From positions 1-48,914 of the IMG/VR virus record IMGVR_UViG_3300037202_000023: a stretch of 48,914 nucleotides of DNA; one strand, written 5' to 3'. A program made the position numbers and the translations under genes. Position 1 is the first letter of the stretch, and each line of letters opens with the position of its first letter. Below the pieces are notes generated by a model. It made no database searches, was not told where the DNA came from, and worked only from the letters and a program-made list of their open reading frames with translations. Origin of the DNA: a virus. Of the stretch, positions 22,769 through 29,351 are shown piece by piece.

Positions 22769-23148
22769 CAGATAATACTCAGCACGCGCCCGTCTGCAAG
22801 TACAGTGCGATCGCCGGCCGCGTCGGGCGTTTCAGCAATGGTGCCGATCGGCTCATACAGTCCGCTTGCCGCAATCCACAATTCCGCGTGGCCGAACCAT
22901 ACCCACAGAATCGATTCTTGCTCATACCGACGCGCCAATTGCTTGAGGTTTATTTGATCCTCAAACCGCGTCGCCTTGACCATATATGACCGTTCGGGCA
23001 CGTTTTTGTATACACCATTGGCGTCTATTGCCTCAATGCCATAGCGCACGAGATCAGCGCCGAGGCATGCGTGGCGCGCCCGGTTTTCATCGGCCGTGCG
23101 GTTTGCCGTGCAACCGCTGATAAATGCCGCGTTACTGAAATCTATCAT
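22768..23148 (-). CDS. Hypothetical protein (126 aa)
   Basis: ATG 23148 has a strong GGAGGCGAC ribosome site, giving a start well inside the open frame. Contains FISGCTANRTADENRARHACLGADLV and a beta-rich C-terminus (ILWVWFGHAELWIAASGLYEPIG). Largest of the tiny early block. A perfect inverted repeat stands 38 bases upstream of it. Not recognised. Confidence 0.7.
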   Translation of the reverse strand: MIDFSNAAFISGCTANRTADENRARHACLGADLVRYGIEAIDANGVYKNVPERSYMVKATRFEDQINLKQLARRYEQESILWVWFGHAELWIAASGLYEPIGTIAETPDAAGDRTVLADGRVLSII

Positions 23149-23185
23149 ATGTCGCCTCCGTTCAATTGCGCGTCTAGGCGACGCG

Positions 23186-23211
23186 CGGCGGACATAGTAT
23201 CGGGTCCGCCG
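23186..23211. repeat. Perfect 8-bp inverted repeat in early-gene gap
   Basis: CGGCGGAC at 23186-23193 pairs with GTCCGCCG at 23204-23211 over a 10-base loop. On the leftward transcript a T5 run lies before, not after, the hairpin, so it does not fit an intrinsic terminator for the genes read through it. It lies in one of the few gene gaps (23149-23225) and may be an RNA processing or protein-binding site. Confidence 0.5.
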
Positions 23212-23225
23212 AAAAATGCAAGAGA

Positions 23226-23285
23226 TCATACGCCGTGATGCCTAAGCGCCCATACCAGCACGCAAAACAAAATTGCGCCGATCAT
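23226..23285 (-). CDS. 19-residue membrane peptide (tentative)
   Basis: MIGAILFCVLVWALRHHGV from ATG 23285, overlapping the upstream stop (ATGA). A single hydrophobic helix with a basic/His tail. The same coupling and size are seen in two peptides of the head region (33038, 33736). May be a tiny membrane effector; chance ORF not excluded. Confidence 0.4.
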   Translation of the reverse strand: MIGAILFCVLVWALRHHGV

Positions 23286-23470
23286 GCGAGCCACTCGCGC
23301 GCTTGCCGTTTGCGCGCGACGGTGCGCCAATTGTACCGGCGAGCGGCTGCCAGATTGGCACGCGCTACGTTGACCCAGGCGCAAGCGCCGCTCGCGCGGT
23401 ACTGTGCCATTGCATCGCGCGCAGCGGCGAGCGCATTGCGCTTGAAATTCCGCGAGCTTGAATAATTCAT
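23282..23470 (-). CDS. Hypothetical Ala/Arg-rich protein (62 aa)
   Basis: MNYSSSRNFKRNALAAARDAMAQYRASGACAW then ANLAAARRYNWRTVARKR; very basic, helical and likely nucleic-acid binding. ATGA-type overlaps on both sides. Not recognised. Confidence 0.58.
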   Translation of the reverse strand: MNYSSSRNFKRNALAAARDAMAQYRASGACAWVNVARANLAAARRYNWRTVARKRQAREWLA

Positions 23471-23805
23471 GACAGCACCATACCGTCAATGAATTCAAGC
23501 GGACACACACCCCCGGGATAACGCTCTTTCGCGAGCCATTCGCCTTTGCGCTGGTAGACTACCCAGTCACTGCGCCACGCGCGCAATGCTTCATTAATGC
23601 GGCGCTTCGTAGTCACCGTGCGGAAGCCTCCGCTGTCCAGCGTAATGGCGCCATCCGGTGCGCGCTTCGCCACGAGCGTATTGTGCAGGCGTACGCACTG
23701 GGCGCCGCTGTCGTCTACATAGGCCACAGTGTTGTTGCTCGTGAGACCCGGAAGGTTAATGCGTCGGTCGCGGGCAATGGGCGCCGGTTTGATTGTCGAT
23801 AACAT
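23467..23805 (-). CDS. Hypothetical protein (112 aa)
   Basis: The middle part TVTTKRRINEALRAWRSDWVVYQRKGEWLA resembles small proteins found in many phage early regions; it begins with beta strands around VRLHNTLVAKRAPDGAI. Four-base overlap downstream. Function not known. Confidence 0.68.
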   Translation of the reverse strand: MLSTIKPAPIARDRRINLPGLTSNNTVAYVDDSGAQCVRLHNTLVAKRAPDGAITLDSGGFRTVTTKRRINEALRAWRSDWVVYQRKGEWLAKERYPGGVCPLEFIDGMVLS

Positions 23806-23806
23806 A

Positions 23807-23983
23807 TTATGTTAGCCTTGGCTGGCGTTTTAACACGGGAACCATACGGCAGGGCGCCGGCCCTTTCTGCGCGGGGTCTCGCAAATCCATAACATTGCGC
23901 AGCTTGACAGAGACTGGTTTGTCGTCATGGCGAAAGTATCCCGCGAGCAGTGCGCCCTTCGGCCATTTACGAAATATGCTCAT
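23807..23983 (-). CDS. Hypothetical protein (58 aa)
   Basis: ATG 23983 overlaps the stop of the membrane peptide upstream (ATGA), so it is preferred over earlier starts. MSIFRKWPKGALLAGYFRHDDKP with a basic C-terminus. Not recognised. Confidence 0.58.
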   Translation of the reverse strand: MSIFRKWPKGALLAGYFRHDDKPVSVKLRNVMDLRDPAQKGPAPCRMVPVLKRQPRLT

Positions 23984-24093
23984 GAAAATATACTCCATAT
24001 TGCGTACACAATGAGACCGGCAAATCCGCCAAGGAATAGCACATCTATCCCGTGCAAGCCTATTACGGATATGATCCAGGCAAGCGCGCTCAT
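23980..24093 (-). CDS. 37-residue membrane protein
   Basis: ATG 24093 to TGA 23980 with four-base overlaps at both ends (ATGA). The peptide MSALAWIISVIGLHGIDVLF continues LGGFAGLIVYAIWSIFS: two short hydrophobic segments or one long one. Its perfect fit between two coupled genes makes it likely real. Role unknown. Confidence 0.58.
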   Translation of the reverse strand: MSALAWIISVIGLHGIDVLFLGGFAGLIVYAIWSIFS

Positions 24094-24317
24094 ATGCAAA
24101 CCTTTTGCGCGACTTGTGCCCACAGAAAAGCATCGGCAAAAACCTTGCGCTCGCGCGTGGTCCCGGCTTCGATCACTTCGGGCGTTGATGCAATCGCGGC
24201 TGCCAAGTCTGCATCAAGCTCCACCACGTCCAGCACGGGCGCGCTCTTCGGTGGCACCACGCCACAATCGCGCGCTTGATAATCCGCATAGCTATCTGCG
24301 ACCAACTTAGTTTTCAT
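24090..24317 (-). CDS. Hypothetical acidic protein (75 aa)
   Basis: MKTKLVADSYADYQARDCGVVPPKSAP then LDVVELDADLAAAIASTPEVIEA; acidic helical middle, no motif recognised. Four-base overlaps on both sides. Confidence 0.62.
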   Translation of the reverse strand: MKTKLVADSYADYQARDCGVVPPKSAPVLDVVELDADLAAAIASTPEVIEAGTTRERKVFADAFLWAQVAQKVCI

Positions 24318-24649
24318 TTGCGCGCCTGCAAGCGCAGCGCGTCGCGCTCGGCCATAAGCTGCGCAATGATTACGTCCTTGGCAGCAAGCGCGGCCGTCAC
24401 TGCGGCGCCCAAGTCTATAGGCTTGGGCGCTTTGATGAATTCAGCGCGAGGCTTGTTAAGCGCCGCATTGAACGCGTCCACGACAGATGCAACCGATGCA
24501 GCGTCGCCCGGATCCGCTTCAACGGTGACGCTCGATGCATTGCGCGGCGCTTCTCTATGCGCTTGCAGTTCCGCATCCGAGAGCGATGCGCCATACAGAG
24601 TGCATTCGTACGTTTTGCCGTCCGCAATCATGTGGGCAATGTACCTCAT
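24314..24649 (-). CDS. Hypothetical protein (111 aa)
   Basis: Start ATG 24649 overlaps the upstream stop. N-terminal beta region (MRYIAHMIADGKTYECTLYG) followed by a long helical tail (DVIIAQLMAERDALRLQARK). Not recognised; may be a coiled-coil partner protein. Confidence 0.62.
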   Translation of the reverse strand: MRYIAHMIADGKTYECTLYGASLSDAELQAHREAPRNASSVTVEADPGDAASVASVVDAFNAALNKPRAEFIKAPKPIDLGAAVTAALAAKDVIIAQLMAERDALRLQARK

Positions 24650-24801
24650 GATTGCACCGTGACGTGTTCGAAGTCTGATTCGTACCACTCGCACACCTCG
24701 ATTTGAGCCTCGCGCATCGCGATACGCTCGCGCTCAATGCGCCGATCATCGAGCGACTTGCTCCCAAGCGCCGACCAGTTTTCAAATGTGGGTTCGTTCA
24801 T
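24646..24801 (-). CDS. Hypothetical acidic protein (51 aa)
   Basis: ATG 24801 has AGGA nine bases upstream. MNEPTFENWSALGSKSLDDR then a charged helix RIERERIAMREAQIEVCEWY and acidic end. Not recognised. Confidence 0.55.
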   Translation of the reverse strand: MNEPTFENWSALGSKSLDDRRIERERIAMREAQIEVCEWYESDFEHVTVQS

Positions 24802-24806
24802 TTTGT

Positions 24807-24962
24807 TTAATCCTGTCGCTGTAGAATTTCGAGTGCCCACACTTGCAGAGTGTGGATATGATGCGCAATCGACGTGCGTACTGTCGGGCATGCTTCGACC
24901 GCGCGCTGTGCCTCTAGTCGCAGTATCTGCGATTTTAGCGTGTCTAGTGCTGGCGTCATCAT
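24807..24962 (-). CDS. Hypothetical helical protein (51 aa)
   Basis: ATG 24962 overlaps the upstream stop (ATGA) and reads MMTPALDTLKSQILRLEAQR to TAA 24807. A single amphipathic helix plus IAHHIHTLQVWALEILQRQD. Placement in the overlap chain supports a gene that is easily missed because of its size. Confidence 0.52.
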   Translation of the reverse strand: MMTPALDTLKSQILRLEAQRAVEACPTVRTSIAHHIHTLQVWALEILQRQD

Positions 24963-25162
24963 TTGACTTCCGTTTTGTCGCAAGTGTACGCGACCACGAT
25001 TTGATTGCGCACCTGTATTTCATTGCTAGGCGTCCAATTGTTCGCAGCGTCGGCCGCAGCGCGACACGCGGACTCAACGGAGTACGTGGTAACGTGCACG
25101 TCCTTGTGCGCCGAGTCCTTGCCACCGATGATAAGGACAAGAGTTAAAATCCAGATTGTCAT
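24959..25162 (-). CDS. Small secreted or membrane-anchored protein (67 aa)
   Basis: N-terminal hydrophobic segment MTIWILTLVLIIGGKDSAHK, then a soluble domain with two Cys (SVESACRAAADAANNW, VAYTCDKTE) that could form a disulphide in the periplasm. An early exported protein may act on the cell envelope, for example in superinfection exclusion; this is inference. Similar plan to the 33533-33739 protein. Confidence 0.6.
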   Translation of the reverse strand: MTIWILTLVLIIGGKDSAHKDVHVTTYSVESACRAAADAANNWTPSNEIQVRNQIVVAYTCDKTEVK

Positions 25163-25287
25163 AGGGTCAATGCCTCAATGATGGTTAAGTGTAGGGCGCG
25201 CAATGCCTCGAGCAATTCGTAGTGCTCCGCGGGTGTCGCCTTGTCGATGCGCTCGCGCGCCAGTAGATAGATGCAGCGAACGGTCAT
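25159..25287 (-). CDS. Hypothetical helical protein (42 aa)
   Basis: ATG 25287 to TGA 25159, four-base overlaps with both neighbours. MTVRCIYLLARERIDKATPA then a helix EHYELLEALRALHLTIIEAL. Its start region is duplicated at 25601-25623 (22 of 23 bases). Not recognised. Confidence 0.52.
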   Translation of the reverse strand: MTVRCIYLLARERIDKATPAEHYELLEALRALHLTIIEALTL

Positions 25288-25565
25288 AACCCACGACCGC
25301 CGAGAACCCCGCCCTCTCCGTCGCGAGCGCGATAGAATGTGTGAAGCGCATCAATGTAGGCGTCGTACGCCCGTTTAATTTGTGGATCGTTCGCCATATC
25401 ACGGTCAAACTTATCCGCAGCGCCCTTGCGCTCCAATTCGCATGCTTTAAACCAGACAAATCTATCCGCGCGCGGGTATTTCTCGCGCAAACTAGTCTCG
25501 AAAATGCGCTCGGCGTCGGACGCAACTTCGCGTAGATCGTTAATGAATGGCTTGGCTAACGTCAT
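25284..25565 (-). CDS. Hypothetical charged helical protein (93 aa)
   Basis: MTLAKPFINDLREVASDAER then YPRADRFVWFKACELERKGA and DPQIKRAYDAYIDALHTFYR. Charged helices, soluble; not recognised. Second real gene of the leftward unit. Confidence 0.65.
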   Translation of the reverse strand: MTLAKPFINDLREVASDAERIFETSLREKYPRADRFVWFKACELERKGAADKFDRDMANDPQIKRAYDAYIDALHTFYRARDGEGGVLGGRGL

Positions 25566-25581
25566 ATGTAACCTTTGGGTC

Positions 25582-25623
25582 TTAACCGGATAAGCATGGA
25601 AGATAGATGCAGCGAATGGTCAT
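25582..25623 (-). pseudogene. 13-codon fragment, duplicated start of the 25159-25287 gene
   Basis: Reads MTIRCIYLPCLSG and stops. The first 23 bases (25601-25623) match the start of the 25287 gene (25265-25287) with one mismatch, after which the sequences part. It looks like a remnant of a duplication or a recombination joint between small early genes. Confidence 0.5.
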
Positions 25624-25625
25624 GA

Positions 25626-25856
25626 CTACGTGCCTACGTAATACACAGTGCGCACTCGGCCATCCGGTACGCCTAAGCTCTCATACTTGCGCAATTGACC
25701 GGCCAGCGCAAATCTGTACGCGCTGCCAGCACCGTGAGAGGCAATGTGCGCCTTGTATGCCGCATCACGAGCCTTGCGTGCGATGCCTTTAGCGTTGGTC
25801 ATATCAGACGCTGCGCCATTGTCTAGGTAGTCAAGAGGGTCGAAGGCTGTTTGCAT
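25626..25856 (-). CDS. First gene of the leftward early unit, hypothetical (76 aa)
   Basis: The second ATG (25856) is preferred because AAAGGA lies seven bases before it; ATG 25862 would leave only one base. MQTAFDPLDYLDNGAASDMT then a basic helical middle (NAKGIARKARDAAYKAHIAS) and a beta-like end VRTVYYVGT. Downstream of the predicted leftward promoter, so likely the earliest protein made. Not recognised. Confidence 0.62.
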   Translation of the reverse strand: MQTAFDPLDYLDNGAASDMTNAKGIARKARDAAYKAHIASHGAGSAYRFALAGQLRKYESLGVPDGRVRTVYYVGT

Positions 25857-25886
25857 GGCCATGTCCTTTGGTTAGTTGCTCGGCTC

Positions 25887-25915
25887 ACTGTAAGAGTATG
25901 CACAGCGCGTGCCAA
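25887..25915 (-). promoter_or_regulatory. Leftward early promoter (predicted)
   Basis: On the minus strand, TTGGCA (forward 25910-25915; five of six to the sigma-70 -35 consensus), a 17-base spacer, then TACAGT (forward 25887-25892; four of six to -10). The start of transcription would be about 20 bases before the first leftward gene. Another TTGACA lies further upstream (forward 25956-25961) but has no good -10. Host-type promoter fits the absence of a phage RNA polymerase. Confidence 0.55.
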
Positions 25916-26016
25916 TGCACGTATCAATGGGTTACAAGGCATAAGTGACAAGCTTTGTCAATCCATGACAATTTGCTGGTCTGCACATGACAATTAGCGG
26001 CATGTGAGTAACTAAG

Positions 26017-26047
26017 TGTTACTATTTACTAGCCTCGAGCGCTGTGC
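26017..26047. repeat. 31-bp perfect direct repeat, copy 1
   Basis: Begins TGTTACTATTTACTAGCC and ends GCGCTGTGC. Identical to 26210-26240, 193 bases away; the flanks differ. It contains a GTTAC motif and the palindromic CTCGAG. Confidence 0.9.
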
Positions 26048-26209
26048 GGGTATCGCATGAACAGGTATTTTCGCTCATCGCGGAAACATTGCGGGGACGC
26101 ATAGGAAGAATACACGTAACATATGTGTTACCTGTTACCTTATAGCTTAAAGCTCTTAACAATCAATGGGTTATAACGGTAACAGATAGGGTAACACATA
26201 AAAACGACC

Positions 26210-26240
26210 TGTTACTATTTACTAGCCTCGAGCGCTGTGC
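26210..26240. repeat. 31-bp perfect direct repeat, copy 2
   Basis: Identical to 26017-26047. Both copies sit in the non-coding control region near copies of ATCAATGGGTTA. Perfect identity over 31 bases implies selection or recent duplication. Confidence 0.9.
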
Positions 26241-26396
26241 TAATAGAATCAATGGGTTATGAAACCGCGGGCCGCATGCCTGCACTATGCGTCAATAGGG
26301 CGAGGGGGGCGACCCCCAAAACGGGGGACCCAATAGGGATAGGGGTGGAGCGAAAACTTCCTGCTAAGCGCTCACAGCAATTTTTTCGACAACCTA

Positions 26397-26477
26397 CATA
26401 ATGCAGGCCACCCCCCGGCTATTTTAGGGGTGCCGGGGGGTATATTTTTGCGGAGGGCCGGGGGGCCTGCTATTATG
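26397..26477. repeat. Large inverted repeat upstream of terminase (possible packaging site or terminator)
   Basis: Inner arms CCCCCCGGC (26411-26419) and GCCGGGGGG (26432-26440) pair perfectly over a 12-base loop. Outer arms CATAATGCAGGCC (26397-26409) and GGCCTGCTATTATG (26464-26477) pair with one extra base. GCAGGCC..CCGGC can also pair with GCCGGGGGGCCTGC (26457-26470), giving a second fold. G and C runs continue upstream (26304-26327). Its place 42 bases before terS fits a cos/pac site or a block between divergent units. Confidence 0.65.
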
Positions 26478-26518
26478 TGCACATTGCCCCGAATCAACGC
26501 ATATGTGGAGTGCGCGTA

Positions 26519-26953
26519 ATGGCACGAGTAACTCTTCTGCACGATGCCTCTGCGCTTGCGCGCGAGCACACGGTCGATGCGATCAACAAAATCGCGACGC
26601 TCATCAACTCGATGGACCCACGCGTCGCGCTCGAGGCCGCGAAGACGATGCTCGACCGCGCGCACGGCAAGCCCCTGAGCGCTGTGATAGTTGTTCCGGG
26701 CAATCGGAAGAATCAGGCGACGCTCTCCGCGATGACCGACGCGCAATTGATGGAGGAACTCGAGGCCGGCGAGGATCCGCTGCCCGTACTGCCGCCACCG
26801 GGGCCGGATATTGTGGAATTCAACGGCCCGCGCATTGGGTGGGACGACCCGACGCTCTCCGCAATCGCTCAGGACGGCGCGCAGGTCCTGTTCGACAAGC
26901 GGGGCAACCCGATCGTGATAACCGTTCCGCCGATCGATCCGATACTGCGGTGA
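26519..26953 (+). CDS. terS: Terminase small subunit
   Basis: 144 residues; ATG 26519 has GGAG eight bases upstream. The N-terminal part ALAREHTVDAINKIATLINS ... RVALEAAKTMLDRAHGKP is the pattern of small terminase or terminase-associated DNA-binding proteins in podoviruses. The C-terminal half is Pro-rich and acidic, probably contacting the large subunit. It overlaps the large subunit gene by four bases (GTGA). It would recognise the packaging site, which may be the inverted repeat directly upstream. Confidence 0.8.
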   Translation: MARVTLLHDASALAREHTVDAINKIATLINSMDPRVALEAAKTMLDRAHGKPLSAVIVVPGNRKNQATLSAMTDAQLMEELEAGEDPLPVLPPPGPDIVEFNGPRIGWDDPTLSAIAQDGAQVLFDKRGNPIVITVPPIDPILR

Positions 26954-28614
26954 GCGACAAGCTCACTATCGCGCAGGAGGTTCACCGCCGCACGCGCGCT
27001 CGCGCGAGCCTGATAGAATTCTCGCAGTCGATCATCATTCCCGGAATTCCAAATCTCGCGGAGATGCACGACGAAGAGGACCCGCTGACGGGCAAACTGA
27101 TAAACAACCTGGAGGGTATCCCGTGGCAGTTCAAGCCGGTCGAGAGCCAGATCGCTCTGCACCATGCGCTCATGATGAATCACATTCAACGCACTATGCT
27201 GACGCCGCGCGGCAGAGGCATGATATTCGCGCCTCCTGGGACCGCGAAGAGTACCTACGCCTCAGTCCTGGGTTCGTCATGGTATATGGGGAAATTTCCG
27301 GGTTCGCAAATCCTCTTGGGCTCGTACGCGACTGGGATCGCGGCCAAGCAGAGTCGCAGAGTACGATCGATATGTCGTGACCCGGATTACTCAGCGCTTT
27401 GGGAAGAACGCCCGACGCTCAACGACGATCAACGCGCCATCGATGACTGGTCACTCTCTACCGGCTCTGGCCTGCTCGCTGCAGGACTCTTGGCGGGTAT
27501 CACGGGCAACCGTTTCGATGGCGCGGTGATAGATGACCCCACGGCGAACCGCGAGCAGGCGGACTCTGCGACGGTCTGCGACAAGGTGGCGAGCGAATTC
27601 ATCGACACCGTTCTCACCCGCGCCAAGCCGAAAATGTGGGTGCTCCTGATCCAGACCCGGTGGTCGGAAATCGACCTGGCGGGCTCGATCCTGCCCGCGG
27701 ATTACAACGGCGAGTCGGGCATGATTAAATGCCGCGACAACCAAGTGTGGGACGTGCTGTGTCTGCAAGCCGAGTGCGAGCGCAGCGACGACGTGCTCGG
27801 CCGCAGGATGGGCGAATTCATCTGGCCCGAGTATTTTCCCCCGGAGCACTGGAAAGCCTTCCGCGACAACCCGCGCGCCAAGCGCACGTGGTCCGCCCTC
27901 TACCAGCAGCGCCCGGCGCCGGGCACGGGTATTATATTTCAAAGGGACGCGCTGGAAAAAACCATGTATAACGCCGATCTGCCGCCCGGTGAGATCGGCG
28001 CGCGGCCGAAGGAATTACGGATTTACGGAGCTAGCGACTATGCTGTCACCGAAGTCGAGCAAGGGAAGAAAGATCCGGATTTCACGGAACACGCGGTCTT
28101 TGGAATGTGCCCAAAGGGGGAGCTGTGGGCGCTCGATTGGTGGTACAGTCAGGCTGAGACGAACGTCTCTGTGGACGCATTCATCGCTAAGGTCGGCCTT
28201 TGGAAGCCGAGCCGGTGGGCGCATGAGGCGGGCTTGATTGACAAAGCCTTGGGGCCATATATTCGGCGCGCGATGCGCGAGACAAAGCGGTATGTCGTGC
28301 TTGAGCCGATGCCATCGGTTCTCGATAAGGGGCTAAAACTTGAAGCGTTCCATGCGCGCGTCGGCGCAGGTGGCGTCCACTTTCCGCGGAACCGCCCCTG
28401 GGCTGAACGCGTCGTAGACCAGCTTCTGCGTTTTCCAGGCGGGCGTTTTGACGATGCTGCCGATTGTTGCGGTTTAATAGGCAGACTCGTGGATAAAATG
28501 CAGGAGCCATTTATCCACGTGCCGGAAAAACGCGAAATGCTAATCCCGTTCACCGGAAAATGGTTGGAGTGGGGAACAGGTGACACCAAACCCAAAGTCC
28601 GATACACTAGCTGA
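26950..28614 (+). CDS. terL: Terminase large subunit
   Basis: 554 residues from GTG 26950. The ATPase domain shows Walker A FAPPGTAKST (93-102) and Walker B GAVIDDPTANRE (D195, D196). The RNase H-like nuclease domain shows D363 in YGASDYAV and the late acidic pair D501-D502 in GRFDDAADCCG. The protein cuts concatemers and pumps DNA through the portal. Length and gene order (terS-terL-x-y-portal) are usual for short-tailed phages. Its C-terminal sequence class could be used to predict the packaging mode by phylogeny. Confidence 0.95.
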   Translation: MSDKLTIAQEVHRRTRARASLIEFSQSIIIPGIPNLAEMHDEEDPLTGKLINNLEGIPWQFKPVESQIALHHALMMNHIQRTMLTPRGRGMIFAPPGTAKSTYASVLGSSWYMGKFPGSQILLGSYATGIAAKQSRRVRSICRDPDYSALWEERPTLNDDQRAIDDWSLSTGSGLLAAGLLAGITGNRFDGAVIDDPTANREQADSATVCDKVASEFIDTVLTRAKPKMWVLLIQTRWSEIDLAGSILPADYNGESGMIKCRDNQVWDVLCLQAECERSDDVLGRRMGEFIWPEYFPPEHWKAFRDNPRAKRTWSALYQQRPAPGTGIIFQRDALEKTMYNADLPPGEIGARPKELRIYGASDYAVTEVEQGKKDPDFTEHAVFGMCPKGELWALDWWYSQAETNVSVDAFIAKVGLWKPSRWAHEAGLIDKALGPYIRRAMRETKRYVVLEPMPSVLDKGLKLEAFHARVGAGGVHFPRNRPWAERVVDQLLRFPGGRFDDAADCCGLIGRLVDKMQEPFIHVPEKREMLIPFTGKWLEWGTGDTKPKVRYTS

Positions 28615-28644
28615 GCATTGAGCCCGGCGTTTGGAGCGTACCCA

Positions 28645-29082
28645 ATGAGCTACCGCAATTTTTCCGGAGTCCCCGCTGCCGCGCAAGCGCAGACTGAGCC
28701 ATGGATCGAACAAAAAGCCGCGGCCCCGGAAGTCGCTTCGGCCACGCCGGCCCCTGCGCCGACGCCTGAGCCGGTTACTGCTCCGGTGGCCCCGGCCCCC
28801 GCGCCAGTCGCGCCAAACCCTACCCAAGCGCCGGCACCCCCGGCGCGGATTATACTGCCGGGGTCAACGTCGCCGCCCCCGGCTGGCTTATCGAAGCTGC
28901 AGCAGGCGGCCCTACCAGCGCCTTCACCGCAGCCAGCGCCCCGTTCGCCTTCACAGCCGGGGCGGCCAGCGAACTTCGTCAGCAATTACTCCCGTCCCCG
29001 AGCGGCGACGCAGGCCAAACAGCTCCTGCCGTCGTCAACAGATTCGGGGATTTCGCCACTATCCAAAGGTATCAAACCATGA
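28645..29082 (+). CDS. Pro/Ala-rich low-complexity protein (145 aa)
   Basis: ATG 28645 with GGAG nine bases upstream. Residues 25-110 are mostly Pro and Ala (TPAPAPTPEPVTAPVAP), predicted to be unfolded; the ends are less biased (MSYRNFSGVPAAAQAQTEPW, LLPSSTDSGISPLSKGIKP). It overlaps the next gene by four bases. Could be a minor virion or packaging linker; no family recognised. Low complexity weakens any homology claim. Confidence 0.6.
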   Translation: MSYRNFSGVPAAAQAQTEPWIEQKAAAPEVASATPAPAPTPEPVTAPVAPAPAPVAPNPTQAPAPPARIILPGSTSPPPAGLSKLQQAALPAPSPQPAPRSPSQPGRPANFVSNYSRPRAATQAKQLLPSSTDSGISPLSKGIKP

Positions 29083-29348
29083 CAATCGAAACCATAATCT
29101 CGACCATCGAGACAGACCTTGCTGCCGCCATCGCCAAGGCGAAAGCTGCGGTGCCCGCGCTCGCGCCCGTGCTCACAACGGTCGAAAGCCGCCTCGCTCA
29201 ACTCGAGGCCACAGTCACCGGCAAGATTGCCGTCGTTGACAGCGATCTCGCGTTCGTGAAAGCCAATTGGGGGAAGGTGGGGCTCGTAGTGATTGCCGCT
29301 GCCGGCATAGGCCTGATCGTGGGCCAGCTCCTGCCGCACATCCTGTAA
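29079..29348 (+). CDS. Membrane-anchored coiled-coil protein (89 aa)
   Basis: Residues 1-65 are a helical region (ETDLAAAIAKAKAAV, TTVESRLAQLEATVTGKI) and 67-86 a C-terminal membrane helix (VGLVVIAAAGIGLIVGQLL). A tail-anchored plan. It stands between terminase and portal; it could be a minor head protein, or an antiholin-like protein. Not recognised. Confidence 0.65.
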   Translation: MTIETIISTIETDLAAAIAKAKAAVPALAPVLTTVESRLAQLEATVTGKIAVVDSDLAFVKANWGKVGLVVIAAAGIGLIVGQLLPHIL

Positions 29349-29351
29349 CGT

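Larger units (their letters stand above)
25923..26259. other. Control region with iteron-like short repeats
   Basis: Non-coding DNA between the divergent leftward and rightward units. ATCAATGGGTTA occurs three times (25923-25934, 26162-26173, 26248-26259), CATGACAATT twice (25964, 25986), and GTTAC or its complement GTAAC nine times (25931, 26008, 26018, 26116, 26127, 26134, 26179, 26191, 26211). The stretch is also AT-richer than the rest of the window. This is what an origin or operator cluster looks like, but no binding protein is identified. Confidence 0.6.

Noticed and set aside
23186-23211. Inverted repeat as an intrinsic terminator
   Set aside because: The T run is on the 5' side for the leftward transcript, and the rightward strand has no gene to end here.
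25923-26259. CRISPR array in the control region
   Set aside because: Repeats are only two or three copies, unevenly spaced, and lack a palindromic repeat-spacer plan.
26503-26949. Extended terL frame back to 26503
   Set aside because: It overlaps terS in another frame; the real start is GTG 26950 coupled to the terS stop.
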